Translations under genes and position numbers: made by a program
Shown here: in pieces, positions 17,502-26,785 of the stretch
Layout of the letters: each line of letters begins with the position of its first letter
Numbering within the stretch: position 1 is the first letter of the stretch
The notes under the pieces: model-generated
What the model was told of the DNA's origin: nothing
Database searches by the model: none
What the model saw: only the letters and a program-made list of their open reading frames with translations
Assembly: GCA_024235395.1 (NCBI GenBank)
Contig: JACKMK010000004.1
Location: 1 to 64,000, forward strand
Reading direction: 5' to 3'
DNA length: 64,000 nucleotides
Source: Chromatiaceae bacterium
GTDB taxonomy: Bacteria; Pseudomonadota; Gammaproteobacteria; Chromatiales; Chromatiaceae

Positions 17502-18499
17502 CGTACCCGTTGGGCCCACCGGATCCCCGTACCGCGGAGAGATCGCCGCGCACTGCAGAAGGCTCAGGCGGTGACATCCATGACGGGCCAATGTTCACAA
17601 TATTTGTTCCCACCTATAATCGGGCGTATTGTCTGCCGCGCGCGTTGCAGAGCGTCGCGGAATCCAGTTGCCAAGACCTCGAGGTCGTGGTGGTGGATGA
17701 TGGATCGACCGACGACACTCCTGACGTGGTACGCGGGTGGCAGGGGCGCGTTCCGTATCCACTGCGTTACGTTCACCAGCCCAACGGCGGCAAGGCGAGT
17801 GCCCACAACCACGCGCTGGCGGTCGCCGAAGGCTACTTCTTCATCAATCTCGACTCTGATGATTCGCTTATCCCTGGGGCGCTCGACGCGATCTTGGCGG
17901 AGTGGGCATCGGTGCCTGCGGACCGGCAGGCGGAACTATCCGGGATCGCGGGTTTATTGATCGAGGAGGATGGCAGCATCTCCGGAACGCCCTATCCGCT
18001 CGACCGCGTGGATTCTGACTACCTGGCCATCCATGCGCTTGGGCATATCCACGGAGACAAGCGCGAGGCGACCCGCACCAGCGTCCTGCGAGAATTTCCG
18101 TATCCGATCATCCCGGGCGAACGCCACGTGCGCGATAACCTGATCTTCCGACGCATGGCGCATCGCTACCAGACGCGCTTCGTCAACCTGCCGCTGGTGC
18201 TCGGACGCCGTGAAGCCGACGGGATCACCGCGAATATCCGCCACTTTCGCGCGCGCAACCCGCGTGGCATGCGCCTCGCCTTTCTCGAAGAAATCACACT
18301 GCACGATGCTTATGCCGACGCCCGTCAGCTGCGGCGCAACTCGATACGGTATATCCGCTATTCCCTGCACAGCGGAATCGGCCCGCTGCGCCAGTTTCGG
18401 GAGATCAAGCACTTCGTCGTCTGGTTTACGGCCTTGCCCGAAGGCGTCATCGCCTGGCTTGGCGATCGGCTGAGGCGACTGGTGCAGCGCCATCCATGA
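17498..18499 (+). CDS. GT2-family glycosyltransferase
   Basis: Family 2 glycosyltransferase of 333 aa with a GT-A fold: TIFVPTYNRAYCLPRALQS at the start, EVVVVDDGSTDDT for nucleotide binding and NLDSDD as the DxD metal site. The start shown overlaps the previous stop (ATGA). ATG at 17591 is an alternative that begins directly at the fold and would drop 31 low-complexity residues. Acts at the cytosolic face in polysaccharide synthesis; acceptor and sugar unknown. Confidence 0.9.
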   Translation: MTYPLGPPDPRTAERSPRTAEGSGGDIHDGPMFTIFVPTYNRAYCLPRALQSVAESSCQDLEVVVVDDGSTDDTPDVVRGWQGRVPYPLRYVHQPNGGKASAHNHALAVAEGYFFINLDSDDSLIPGALDAILAEWASVPADRQAELSGIAGLLIEEDGSISGTPYPLDRVDSDYLAIHALGHIHGDKREATRTSVLREFPYPIIPGERHVRDNLIFRRMAHRYQTRFVNLPLVLGRREADGITANIRHFRARNPRGMRLAFLEEITLHDAYADARQLRRNSIRYIRYSLHSGIGPLRQFREIKHFVVWFTALPEGVIAWLGDRLRRLVQRHP

Positions 18500-18505
18500 G
18501 CCGCG

Positions 18506-19258
18506 TCACCGTCGGCGCAGGTGCATGTGTCTGCGGACGAAGTTGCGCAGACCGTGTTTCATGACCCGGAGATAACGACGATCCCCCGGCAACCCGATGT
18601 GCCGCCCACCTCCAATGTGCTCCACATAGACCTCGTCGAGCGTGACGGCGAAATAACCGAGGTCACGAAAGTGCTGCGCGACTGCCGCCTCGCTGCCCAG
18701 TTCGGTCAGCGAACCGACCCGGGCAAAGTCCGACATGCGCTTCAGTGTTGGATTGAATGTGAACCCCTGGCAACTGCCCATCTGGTCCAACACGAGGCGA
18801 TGATACGGAATACCAGTCGGCGACGTCCTGCCTTGCGGTTCGACCGGATGTCCGCTGGTCTCATGCAGGCCACGCAGCCAGACATTGACGATGCGCGAAT
18901 CGAAATCAAGCAGATCGAACGATCGCTCTATGAATCCACCACGCATAAACTTCCAGTCGTCCTCACAGTGGAACACGTAGGGGGTATCGACCTCCGCATA
19001 GGCGCGCTCGATGCTGCCAATCTGCCCGAGTTTGGGGTCGTTCACGAGAACGATATCGAAGATATTGCCGAAGCGACGCCGGACGAACCGTGCCATGGCC
19101 TCGTCAGCTGCATCTTCGACCAAGATGTAGCGGGCAATCGGATAGCTGTTGAGCGCCAGAAAGCTATCGACCGTCGTCTTCAGCAGGTCGGGCCGGCCAC
19201 AGCTGGTAATGACAAAACTGACCGCGCGCGCGGAAGATTGCTCGGATACTGTTGTCAT
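18506..19258 (-). CDS. GT2-like glycosyltransferase
   Basis: Protein of 250 aa with a GT-A type N-terminus (SFVITSCGRPDLLKTTVDS), a nucleotide-binding region (RYILVEDAAD) and an EDD motif in FHCEDDWKF. This resembles glycosyltransferases that act on short acceptors. It is convergent with the preceding gene and divergent from the O-antigen ligase-like gene, so it is transcribed on its own. Substrate unknown. Confidence 0.82.
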   Translation of the reverse strand: MTTVSEQSSARAVSFVITSCGRPDLLKTTVDSFLALNSYPIARYILVEDAADEAMARFVRRRFGNIFDIVLVNDPKLGQIGSIERAYAEVDTPYVFHCEDDWKFMRGGFIERSFDLLDFDSRIVNVWLRGLHETSGHPVEPQGRTSPTGIPYHRLVLDQMGSCQGFTFNPTLKRMSDFARVGSLTELGSEAAVAQHFRDLGYFAVTLDEVYVEHIGGGRHIGLPGDRRYLRVMKHGLRNFVRRHMHLRRR

Positions 19259-19449
19259 CAGTCAGTAAGACCTATGACAAGGGCCGATTCGCGATTTAAG
19301 ATCCAGCCAAGCATTGAAAATTCGTCCAGTGATGGAAACGCGCACGTGTCTTGATCGGCCTTGGGCGATAGCCTAGTGGTCGACTAAGCGGCCGGTCAAC
19401 TCGCCGAACCGTTGCTCGCCACCCTCGAACTCAGTAGATGCCACCCTGA

Positions 19450-20877
19450 ATGCGACACACCACCCGCTCAGAATCATCGACAACGGAAATAGTCGTTAGT
19501 ACCGCGGAACGTGTCGCGATGCTCGGCATCTACCTTTTCGCGTTGGCGGCCGCACCAAGCGCTGCGGCGGCGAATGTGGGCATCGTGCTATTCACCCTGG
19601 CTTTCTTCTGGCAGGGCCGGTCGCTGTGCCCCCTACTCACCGAGCCCGTCGTCCTGCTCGGACTGCTGTTCGCCGCCTTCGTGACAATCCACTCGCTGTT
19701 CTGGTACCTGCACGCACCCGATTCGGACTATGCCAGCATGGTGCTGCGCAGCGCGGGCGACTGGATCAAACTTTTGTTCTTCATCCCCTTCGCATGGTGG
19801 CTCAGCTCACGACCGCAGGAGATCGGGCGCATCCTGTTCATTGCGGCCGTCGGCCTGGCCCTCGGCTTCCTGCACAAAATCAACTGGCCCGTCCTCGACC
19901 AAGGTTTCCTGCACCGCCAGTTCACGGCGTATCTGCAGCCGCTTGCGATGGGCCTGTATGCGGGTGTCGCCGTGCTCGGCCTGCTGACTTGCCGCTCGCC
20001 GTTGCTGCGCCGATGGCGCGCCGGGCCGAGGCGGTGGCTGGCCGTCTTTGGCTATTTGACGCTCGTCGCCGTGCTGGTGGAACTGTTGATCCTGTCGTAC
20101 TCACGCACAGCCTGGCTTTGCTTTGCGGCGGGTCTGATCCTGTTGGCGCTTCGCTATGTGTTCCTGTCTCAGCGTGAGCACGCCCTCCGCAACTGGCAGA
20201 TGGGCCTGTTGGCTGGGCTCGTACTGTTCTCGCTCTTGGTGGTAAACCTCGACGACCTGAGAGATCGCATGAATGCCGAGGTGCCGGTGATCGAACAGAT
20301 AATCGAAGGCCAGTTCAGCGAGGACGCACGCGGTTCGATCGCCGTCCGGCTACATGGCTGGCAATTCGCGCTCGAATCATGGCAACAACGTCCCTGGTTC
20401 GGCTGGGGGGCGGGGACCAGCCACCTGCTGATTCCGGCCAGCGGCCTGCCGCAACTGCGCGTCGGCAACCTCTGGTTGGCGCATTTCCACAACACTTACC
20501 TTGAGCTCCTTTTCCAGTTCGGCGCCGTGGGGACGCTGCTGTTCCTTTTGCTGTTGATCGCGCTGGTGGTTGGCGCAATCCGCAGCCGCAGGGCCACGCA
20601 CCTTTCCTCCGTTCGCGATGGATGTGCCTGTCTTTATCCCCTGCTGTTGGTCGCCGGCGTCTGCACCGCAGCGTGGGTCCTGGCCGACCACCGAGCCACC
20701 AACCACGACTGGCGATTCTTCTGGATGCTCCTAGCCGGTAGCGCATTCGCACTGCATCTTTCCGCCAGCGCTCGGGCAGTGGGCACGGCACACGGCGCCC
20801 ATTCGGCTACCGTCGCCCAGCGCGATTCTGCCCGCCCCCTTCCTTCAGATCGTGTTAAGGCAAGGCGCGCAGAATAG
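19450..20877 (+). CDS. O-antigen ligase-like membrane protein
   Basis: Polytopic inner-membrane protein of 475 aa with about ten to eleven hydrophobic segments and one large periplasmic loop. The loop contains the Wzy_C-type motif RLHGWQFALESWQQRPWFGWG and a later HNTYLELLFQFG. Such proteins join or polymerise lipid-linked glycans in the periplasm. Whether it is a ligase or polymerase cannot be decided. The end overlaps the frame of the following DUF2231 gene's leader. Confidence 0.88.
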   Translation: MRHTTRSESSTTEIVVSTAERVAMLGIYLFALAAAPSAAAANVGIVLFTLAFFWQGRSLCPLLTEPVVLLGLLFAAFVTIHSLFWYLHAPDSDYASMVLRSAGDWIKLLFFIPFAWWLSSRPQEIGRILFIAAVGLALGFLHKINWPVLDQGFLHRQFTAYLQPLAMGLYAGVAVLGLLTCRSPLLRRWRAGPRRWLAVFGYLTLVAVLVELLILSYSRTAWLCFAAGLILLALRYVFLSQREHALRNWQMGLLAGLVLFSLLVVNLDDLRDRMNAEVPVIEQIIEGQFSEDARGSIAVRLHGWQFALESWQQRPWFGWGAGTSHLLIPASGLPQLRVGNLWLAHFHNTYLELLFQFGAVGTLLFLLLLIALVVGAIRSRRATHLSSVRDGCACLYPLLLVAGVCTAAWVLADHRATNHDWRFFWMLLAGSAFALHLSASARAVGTAHGAHSATVAQRDSARPLPSDRVKARRAE

Positions 20878-20908
20878 TCGCCCTATCGACTGTTTGAAGG
20901 TAGCGTTC

Positions 20909-21367
20909 ATGTTGGACATCGCTCATATTCACCCGATGTTGGTGCATTTTCCGCTGGCCCTGTTGCCGTTGGCGGTCACGGCACAGGCGATATCGCTGGC
21001 GACGGAAGGCGGACTATTCGGACGAAACTGCAGCGCACGGATGGGGATGGGGATTCTGGCAGTGACCGCCGTCGCGGCAATCCTTGCCGCGATTTTTGGT
21101 GACATGGCATTCGACCAGGCGCTGGCCGCAGGAGTCCCCGAGGCAGCGATGGAAGACCATGAGCACCTGGGAATGCTCAGTGCCATCGCGCTTGCCGGAC
21201 TGGCCGCCGTCGAGTCAATCTTATACTTGCGTAGCGACAACTCCCGGCTCATTTCCGTCCTTCTCCTGATCGCCGGATTCGGCCTACTCTCAGTCTTGCT
21301 GGCAACCGCCTGGTTTGGTGGTCATCTAGTCTACGATCTCGGCATCAACGTCGCGCAGGACCTCTGA
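20909..21367 (+). CDS. DUF2231 membrane protein
   Basis: Protein of 152 aa with four hydrophobic helices. The start IHPMLVHFPLALLPLAV is the signature of DUF2231, which carries conserved His residues near the membrane face, followed by DHEHLGMLSAIAL and a last helix. ATG at 20909 has GAAGG 8 bases upstream; the in-frame start at 20852 lies inside the previous gene. Some DUF2231 members are thought to be redox or heme-associated; no role is established here. Confidence 0.87.
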   Translation: MLDIAHIHPMLVHFPLALLPLAVTAQAISLATEGGLFGRNCSARMGMGILAVTAVAAILAAIFGDMAFDQALAAGVPEAAMEDHEHLGMLSAIALAGLAAVESILYLRSDNSRLISVLLLIAGFGLLSVLLATAWFGGHLVYDLGINVAQDL

Positions 21368-21972
21368 CGATTGATCCCCGTGCTGCCGCCCACACGACTG
21401 AAGCGGTCATATCCGAATCAGCCCTTTTGCCCCTCAAGGTGTTCACGCCCGGACACCTTGTGGCGTTGGCAGGTTGTTGATGGAGACCCTACGCCAAAGC
21501 ACCGGAAACGGGGGCAAATCATATCGGACCTCGCCGTATGGGCCTCGAACGACGCCTTTCGTGAGTCTCCCGGCACCTATCGATAATCGGCTGTAAGCGG
21601 AGAGCCTACCGGCCCTGATACCAGGGCCGTCACGGCGTTCCGAATGCATCCGGCACTCGCCCACTAAGTGGGCCGCCTTCTCCATGAACCGTAACCTTGC
21701 CATTCGGTAAGCTGGTCGCAAGGTTCCCGCAATCTGCTCTCTCCTATCCTGGATCGACTTGGTCAATCGCCCCGATTGAACGCCACCGGAGATCCTGGAT
21801 GACCCGTTCGAAGCATTCCCACTTCCCGAAACCGGGCATCGGCGCACGACGTAAATCAGCGACGTCCGTCGGTTGCCTGACGATACCGCGGCCAAGTCGT
21901 GCACCAGCCGCTGGTCCCTTAACCGGCAACTGGAAAATGCCATCACTGGTCGCGGGCTGAGGTGTAGCAATC
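21368..21972. other. Long leader of the asnB-like gene
   Basis: About 600 bp without a supported gene. It contains the 18-bp motif at 21693-21710 and an additional AACCTTGC/GCAAGGTT inverted pair (21693-21700, 21718-21725). The rest shows no recognisable coding signal on either strand. Confidence 0.5.
21693..21710 (+). promoter_or_regulatory. Shared 18-bp motif, copy 1 (upstream of asnB)
   Basis: AACCTTGCCATTCGGTAA, 262 bp before the asnB start. The core TTGCCA-N2-CGGTAA is an imperfect palindrome. Copies 2 and 3 are at 24008 and 25199 in the same orientation. Confidence 0.6.
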
Positions 21973-23790
21973 ATGTGTGGAATTGCCGGATTCGTCTGCG
22001 ATGGCCCTGGCCCTGATGTCGCCCGACTCTGGAAAATGGCCAGAATCCTTCATCACCGCGGGCCTGACGACGCAGGGATTCATGTCGATGAGAACATCGG
22101 ATTGGTGCACACGCGGCTCGCGATCATCGACCTCGAAGGCGGCCACCAGCCGATGCACGATGACGGGAACACATTGGCGTTGGTTGCGAACGGCGAAATC
22201 TACAACCACGTCGAGTTGGCGCGGGACCTCAAGGCGAAAGGGCGCACATTCGAGACCCGCTCTGATTCAGAAACCATCCTGCACGCCTACGCTGTCTATG
22301 GCCGCGGGTTCCTGCAGCATCTGAACGGCATGTTCGCCCTGGCATTGCACGACAAATCGAAACGTCAGGTCATCCTCGCGCGCGACCGTCTGGGCATCAA
22401 ACCCCTATACTTCGCGCAACTCCCCAATTGTGTCGTGTTTGCATCCGAGATCAAGGCGATCCTGCCCTTTCTCGATCATGCGCCAGCACTCGACGCCGAC
22501 GCGTTCATTCAATACCTCGAGTTTCAATTCAGCACCGGGAGGCGCACCCTGGTGCATGGCATCCAGCGCCTGCTGCCCGGCGAAGCCATGGCCATCGACA
22601 GCAACCTCCATATCGAACGCTGGCGCTACTGGTCACCGCTCGACGCCAGACCGAGAAACCGTCGCTTCGAAGAGGCCGCGGAGGAATTCGACGGCATCAT
22701 AGAGCGGGTGATGACAGAGCATCTGCGCGCCGACGTACCGTTCGGACTGTTCCTGTCGGGCGGCGTGGACTCAGGCGTGTTGGCCGCAATGATTCACAAA
22801 TACCAGGACCGCCCGATCCGCACATTCTCGGTTGGCTATCGGGGAACGCGCTTCGTCGGCGAACTCGAGGACGCGAGCAGGATCGCAAACCTATTTGCGA
22901 CCGAGCACACCGTGCTCGAACTCGAAGACAGGCAGATCCTCCGGCGCATCCCGCACATGGTTTGGGCCAATGACGAGTTGATGCGCGACTACGCGTGCCT
23001 GCCGACCTCGATTCTTGCCGAGCAGGCCAGCCGGGAGGTCAAAATGGTTTTCACGGGTGAAGGTGGCGACGAGGTGTTCGCCGGCTATGGGCGCTATCGC
23101 AAGTCGCCGCTCGAACGCCTGCTGAACCGCACTCTCGCCCCCGGCTCCGGCGGATTCCGCACGCACGGACAATGGCACCGACGCTATGCTCGCGATGCTC
23201 TCGGCCCTGGGCTCGCGAGGGCACGCCAGTCGGTTCGTATGCCGTTTGTCAGCGCCTGGAAGGAGACGCCGTCCGACTGGAGCGACGTCCAGCGCAGCCA
23301 GTACACCGACATGACCACCGCGCTGCCGGACAACCTGCTGGTCAAAGCCGATCGCATGTTGATGGGCTTCGCCCTGGAGGGTCGAGTGCCGTTCCTGGAC
23401 CATCGGATCGTCGAATTCGGTCTTTCCCTGCCGGATGACCTCAAGGTGCAGCCCCACCAGGGGAAGTGGTTCCTGAAGCGCTGGGCGGAACGCCATCTGC
23501 CCAGCGATCATCTGTATCGCAAAAAACGTGGCTTCAACGTGCCGGTTGGTGAATGGCTGCGCGGTCCCTTCCTGGAGCAACTCGCTGGCAAACTGATTGC
23601 CAATCGCGCTATCGGCGAATGGTTCAATGTCGACGGGGTTAAACGTCTCATCGACGATCAAAGGCGCGGCCGTCACGCCACCCGCGAAATCATGGGACTG
23701 ACACAGTTCGCAATCTGGCATCGGTTGTTTATCGAACGCTTGGGAGAAAAGCCCTCCCCGGATGAAGATCCGCTGGCATGGATTGCGTGA
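21973..23790 (+). CDS. asnB: Asparagine synthase-like amidotransferase (glutamine-hydrolysing)
   Basis: Protein of 605 aa. The N-terminal class II glutaminase domain starts MCGIAGFV, so Cys2 is the nucleophile after Met removal, with NGEIYNH and RSDSETILHAY. The C-terminal synthetase domain carries the PP-loop LSGGVDSG and the EGGDEVFAGYGRY motif. In surface-polysaccharide loci these enzymes probably amidate an uronic acid or another sugar acid instead of making asparagine. The long leader carries a shared regulatory motif, unlike the neighbouring glycosyltransferase genes. Confidence 0.92.
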   Translation: MCGIAGFVCDGPGPDVARLWKMARILHHRGPDDAGIHVDENIGLVHTRLAIIDLEGGHQPMHDDGNTLALVANGEIYNHVELARDLKAKGRTFETRSDSETILHAYAVYGRGFLQHLNGMFALALHDKSKRQVILARDRLGIKPLYFAQLPNCVVFASEIKAILPFLDHAPALDADAFIQYLEFQFSTGRRTLVHGIQRLLPGEAMAIDSNLHIERWRYWSPLDARPRNRRFEEAAEEFDGIIERVMTEHLRADVPFGLFLSGGVDSGVLAAMIHKYQDRPIRTFSVGYRGTRFVGELEDASRIANLFATEHTVLELEDRQILRRIPHMVWANDELMRDYACLPTSILAEQASREVKMVFTGEGGDEVFAGYGRYRKSPLERLLNRTLAPGSGGFRTHGQWHRRYARDALGPGLARARQSVRMPFVSAWKETPSDWSDVQRSQYTDMTTALPDNLLVKADRMLMGFALEGRVPFLDHRIVEFGLSLPDDLKVQPHQGKWFLKRWAERHLPSDHLYRKKRGFNVPVGEWLRGPFLEQLAGKLIANRAIGEWFNVDGVKRLIDDQRRGRHATREIMGLTQFAIWHRLFIERLGEKPSPDEDPLAWIA

Positions 23791-24278
23791 ACTTCACATA
23801 GCCACAGCCCGCGATTCCTGTTTGCGCAACATATCAGTGCAGATTCGACCGCTCGCATTTCGCTTGCACACCAGGGCCCGGTCGCGTCGTTTCACAGCAT
23901 GAGAGACTTGCCAGGTGCGACGACGCGATTAGCGAGCGCGAGACATCGCGCATGCCCCAACCTACCGCCCCTGGGCGGACGGGAATCGCTGATCGCCTTC
24001 CGAGCTCAACCTTGCCAAATGGTAATGTTCGCCTGGCCGCGTTGTAACGCCGTCGTCGTTAAACTCATCCTCCGATTGATGCGACTTTGGAGGGAACGGC
24101 ATCGGGTTTCACGAGTGCGGCGACAATTGCCGCTTTCACCCCTCCGCCACGCCGTCCAGTCACAATGCGAATGTGGCACATCCGATTGTGGGCTCGGAAT
24201 CGTGCGTCCGGACCGAGTCAGCACGAAATTGCGCGCGGAGCATTTATTTCGGAGTGCGCCTTGCAGGCGAAGGCAACC
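23791..24278. other. Leader of the PAP2 gene
   Basis: About 490 bp without a supported gene. It holds motif copy 2 (24008-24025). A TGTGGCAC stretch near 24172 resembles a sigma-54 -24 element, but the -12 GC is not at the right spacing. Confidence 0.5.
24008..24025 (+). promoter_or_regulatory. Shared 18-bp motif, copy 2 (upstream of PAP2 gene)
   Basis: AACCTTGCCAAATGGTAA, 253 bp before the PAP2 start. TTGCCA-AA-TGGTAA is a near-perfect palindrome (one mismatch). Confidence 0.62.
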
Positions 24279-25115
24279 ATGCAGATCTCCCTTTCCTTGC
24301 AACCGCTGCACAAAACCACGCAAGCCGCAATTGATCGGCTCTCCAGACGCGATCGCAAAGAGATCGCCGAATTGCTCTGGCTGTCCATGGCATTCGTCGT
24401 TCTTGCCTTTGGTTTGGCGATCGCGACGGGGGGTTATCACGGCGGATTCGAAACGCTTCACCGGTTGAGTCAAGCCGCATGGCCGGATGAGATCTGGAAG
24501 TTGATTACTTGGTTCGGTGACGGACGGGTATTGATCGTCTTTAGCCTGCCCTTCGTTCGGCGACGCCCCGAGATATTTTGGGCACTGATCGTGGGCGTGG
24601 TGATCGCCGGTCTTTACACCCGCGGCGCGAAGATCCTATTCGACGTTCCGCGACCGCCGGCTGTATTGCCTCCAGACGAGATTCGAGTCGTCGGGCGCGT
24701 TCTGAAACACGGTAGCTTTCCTTCTGGACATACTCTGTCGGCATTCTTGTTCGCGGGAGTACTGTTCGCATTCGGCAACCGATGGCGGGCTCGCCTGCCT
24801 TTGCTGGCCGCCGCAACGCTCGTTGGAATCAGCCGGGTCGCACTCGGGGTACATTGGCCGCAAGACATCATCGCCGGCGCATTCAGCGGATTGTTGCTCG
24901 CGGCCGCCGCCGTGGCATTGACCCGGAAATGGCGCGTGGGTTTACAGCCGACAGTACACCTGGTCATTGTGGCGACAATGCTGATCGCGATGCTGACGCT
25001 GCTTTATGATAACCAGAGCAATCCGCCGATGCCCACACTCGTTTACCCGCTCGTCGTCATCGGCGTGACGTCAATTGCTGTGCAGTATCGTGATCTGGTC
25101 TCAATCTCCCGATAG
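24279..25115 (+). CDS. PAP2-superfamily membrane phosphatase
   Basis: Integral membrane phosphatase of 278 aa. The three signature motifs are present: KILFDVPRP (K-x6-RP), FPSGHTLS (PSGH) and SRVALGVHWPQD (SR-x5-H-x3-D). About six membrane helices are visible. By family it hydrolyses lipid pyrophosphates such as undecaprenyl-PP, fitting recycling of the carrier used for polysaccharide export. ATG at 24279 has GAAGG 5 bases upstream; an in-frame start at 24087 is not used. Confidence 0.9.
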   Translation: MQISLSLQPLHKTTQAAIDRLSRRDRKEIAELLWLSMAFVVLAFGLAIATGGYHGGFETLHRLSQAAWPDEIWKLITWFGDGRVLIVFSLPFVRRRPEIFWALIVGVVIAGLYTRGAKILFDVPRPPAVLPPDEIRVVGRVLKHGSFPSGHTLSAFLFAGVLFAFGNRWRARLPLLAAATLVGISRVALGVHWPQDIIAGAFSGLLLAAAAVALTRKWRVGLQPTVHLVIVATMLIAMLTLLYDNQSNPPMPTLVYPLVVIGVTSIAVQYRDLVSISR

Positions 25116-25198
25116 CACCCCAGTCTCGACGTCGAAAGCAGCAACGACTCCGCAATCCTGCTTCTCCCATTCGCCAAGCAGTCATCTTGCCTGCGTGC

Positions 25199-25216
25199 AA
25201 CCTTTCCAACTGGTAA
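25199..25216 (+). promoter_or_regulatory. Shared 18-bp motif, copy 3 (upstream of PepSY gene)
   Basis: AACCTTTCCAACTGGTAA, 88 bp before the 25305 start. A further AACCTTG-AG-CAAGG hairpin-like repeat follows at 25227-25240. Confidence 0.6.
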
Positions 25217-25304
25217 CTTGCAAGCGAACCTTGAGCAAGGTGGGCAATTGGATACTCAACCCACCGAATGCAGACATTTGAACGCTCGACGTCAGGAAAA
25301 ACCC

Positions 25305-25820
25305 ATGAACGCGCTTCGAACGGCCACGATGGCTATCGGCAGCTTATTGGCAACTAGTGGTTTCGATGCACTTGCCGTCGACCTTAGGAGTGATCGCGCC
25401 ACACTGCCTGCCGGCATCCAGGTCACCGAAGCCGTCACGATTGCACAACTACCGACCGATGTTCAGGGCGGATCAATCGGAGCCGACAGCGGCTGTACGC
25501 AGACGATACTGGACACCGTGAAGCTCGACGCCGCCGATGCAATTCGGATCGCCACCATGGCGGTCCCAGGTAGGGTTATGGCAGTTCAGCTCGACGAGGA
25601 AAACGGCTTCCTGATGTGGGAGGTGTCCGAATGGGGCGCCGATGGCCGAAGGATTCAACTCAAGCTCGACGCCGGCAACGGGCGCCTGTTGGCTGCGGAG
25701 ACTGGAGATGACTTGGGCGCTGATGACCGTGGCCGCGCGTGCGAGCCCGGCCGAGATCAACGCCACTGGCAGTTCTGGGATGATGACGACGATGAGGACA
25801 GGTGTGAGGTTCACGACTGA
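25305..25820 (+). CDS. PepSY-like exported protein with acidic tail
   Basis: Exported protein of 171 aa. A signal peptide (RTATMAIGSLLATSGFDALA) precedes a PepSY-type unit, LDAADAIRIATMAVPGRVMAVQL then FLMWEVSEWGADG and LDAGNGRLLAAE. The C-terminus is very acidic (WDDDDDEDRCEVHD) and might bind cations. Two further Cys are present (SGCTQT, RACEPG). ATG at 25305 has AGGA 8 bases upstream. It lies upstream of the regulator/kinase pair with a 287-bp gap, paralleling the other PepSY/two-component modules of this window. Confidence 0.82.
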   Translation: MNALRTATMAIGSLLATSGFDALAVDLRSDRATLPAGIQVTEAVTIAQLPTDVQGGSIGADSGCTQTILDTVKLDAADAIRIATMAVPGRVMAVQLDEENGFLMWEVSEWGADGRRIQLKLDAGNGRLLAAETGDDLGADDRGRACEPGRDQRHWQFWDDDDDEDRCEVHD

Positions 25821-26107
25821 CCCGGCCGACCGGCCCGATAACCGACAGTGCCCCGCGTAGGCAGGCATCGTGCTCAAGCCGCCTCGGCAAGGCTGAACGG
25901 CGCGGAGGAAAGTCCGCCTCACTTCAGCCCACCCGCATCCCGATCCACTCTGCCCATGGCATGATCGACGTCGCGCAGAGGCAGCCCCGGTGGCCATCGT
26001 TGCACGCGACAAGATCCAACTGATCCAGCTCCTATCAAGACGCCGGCCGGCCGCAGATTCGTGTATTGCAGCTGTGGCAGCTACCGACAATCACCTAGAA
26101 TATCCAG

Positions 26108-26785
26108 ATGCATCTTCTGATTATCGAAGACGACCGTGAAGCCGCCGCTTGGCTGATCAAGGGTCTGCAGGCCAACGGACATGTGGTTGACCATGCGATC
26201 GATGGTGACGACGGCCTGCATCTCGCGATTGCGGGTGAATACGACGTCGTTATTGTTGACCGTATGCTGCCCAAGCGTGACGGGCTTTCGATCGTTCGCA
26301 TGCTGCGCGCGGATGGCAATGGCACACCGGCTCTGATCCTGAGTGCGCTCGGCGAGGTCGATGATCGAGTAGAAGGTCTGCGTGCCGGTGGTGACGACTA
26401 TCTCGTCAAACCTTATGCCTTCGATGAACTGATCGCTCGATTGGAGGCGCTCACCCGTAGGCAAAACGGCTCGGAACCCGCAACCCGTTTGAAGATCCTT
26501 GACCTTGAACTCGACCTGACCACCCACCGGGTCACTCGAGCCGGGCAATTGATCCGTCTGCAACCCAAAGAGTTGCAGCTGCTCGAGTATCTGATGCGCC
26601 ACAGAGACCAGATCGTGACGCGCAACATGCTTCTCGAAAACGTCTGGGATTTCCATTTCGACCCGCAAACCAACGTCATCGACACGCAGATTTCACGACT
26701 TCGCGCCAAGATCGACAGATCTTTTTCTCCACCGTTACTGCACACCGTCCGTGGTCGCGGCTACCGGCTCAGCGGAAATGAATAG
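26108..26785 (+). CDS. OmpR-family response regulator
   Basis: Regulator of 225 aa. Receiver with EDD at 7-9, phospho-acceptor Asp51 and Lys101 in LVKPY. The winged helix ends HTVRGRGYRLS and includes the LLENVWDFHFDPQTNVIDTQ pattern found in CusR/IrlR-type metal regulators. It overlaps the kinase start by 8 bases, so they are coupled. The metal-type resemblance is only by sequence pattern. Confidence 0.94.
   Translation: MHLLIIEDDREAAAWLIKGLQANGHVVDHAIDGDDGLHLAIAGEYDVVIVDRMLPKRDGLSIVRMLRADGNGTPALILSALGEVDDRVEGLRAGGDDYLVKPYAFDELIARLEALTRRQNGSEPATRLKILDLELDLTTHRVTRAGQLIRLQPKELQLLEYLMRHRDQIVTRNMLLENVWDFHFDPQTNVIDTQISRLRAKIDRSFSPPLLHTVRGRGYRLSGNE

Noticed and set aside
24165..24190. TGGCAC-type sequence suggesting a sigma-54 promoter before the PAP2 gene
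   Set aside because: The -12 GC is not at the required spacing (TG is found instead).
25895..25925. GGAGGAAAGTCCG resembles the conserved 5' region of RNase P RNA
   Set aside because: The following bases do not match, and no other conserved RNase P element is found within 400 bases on either side.
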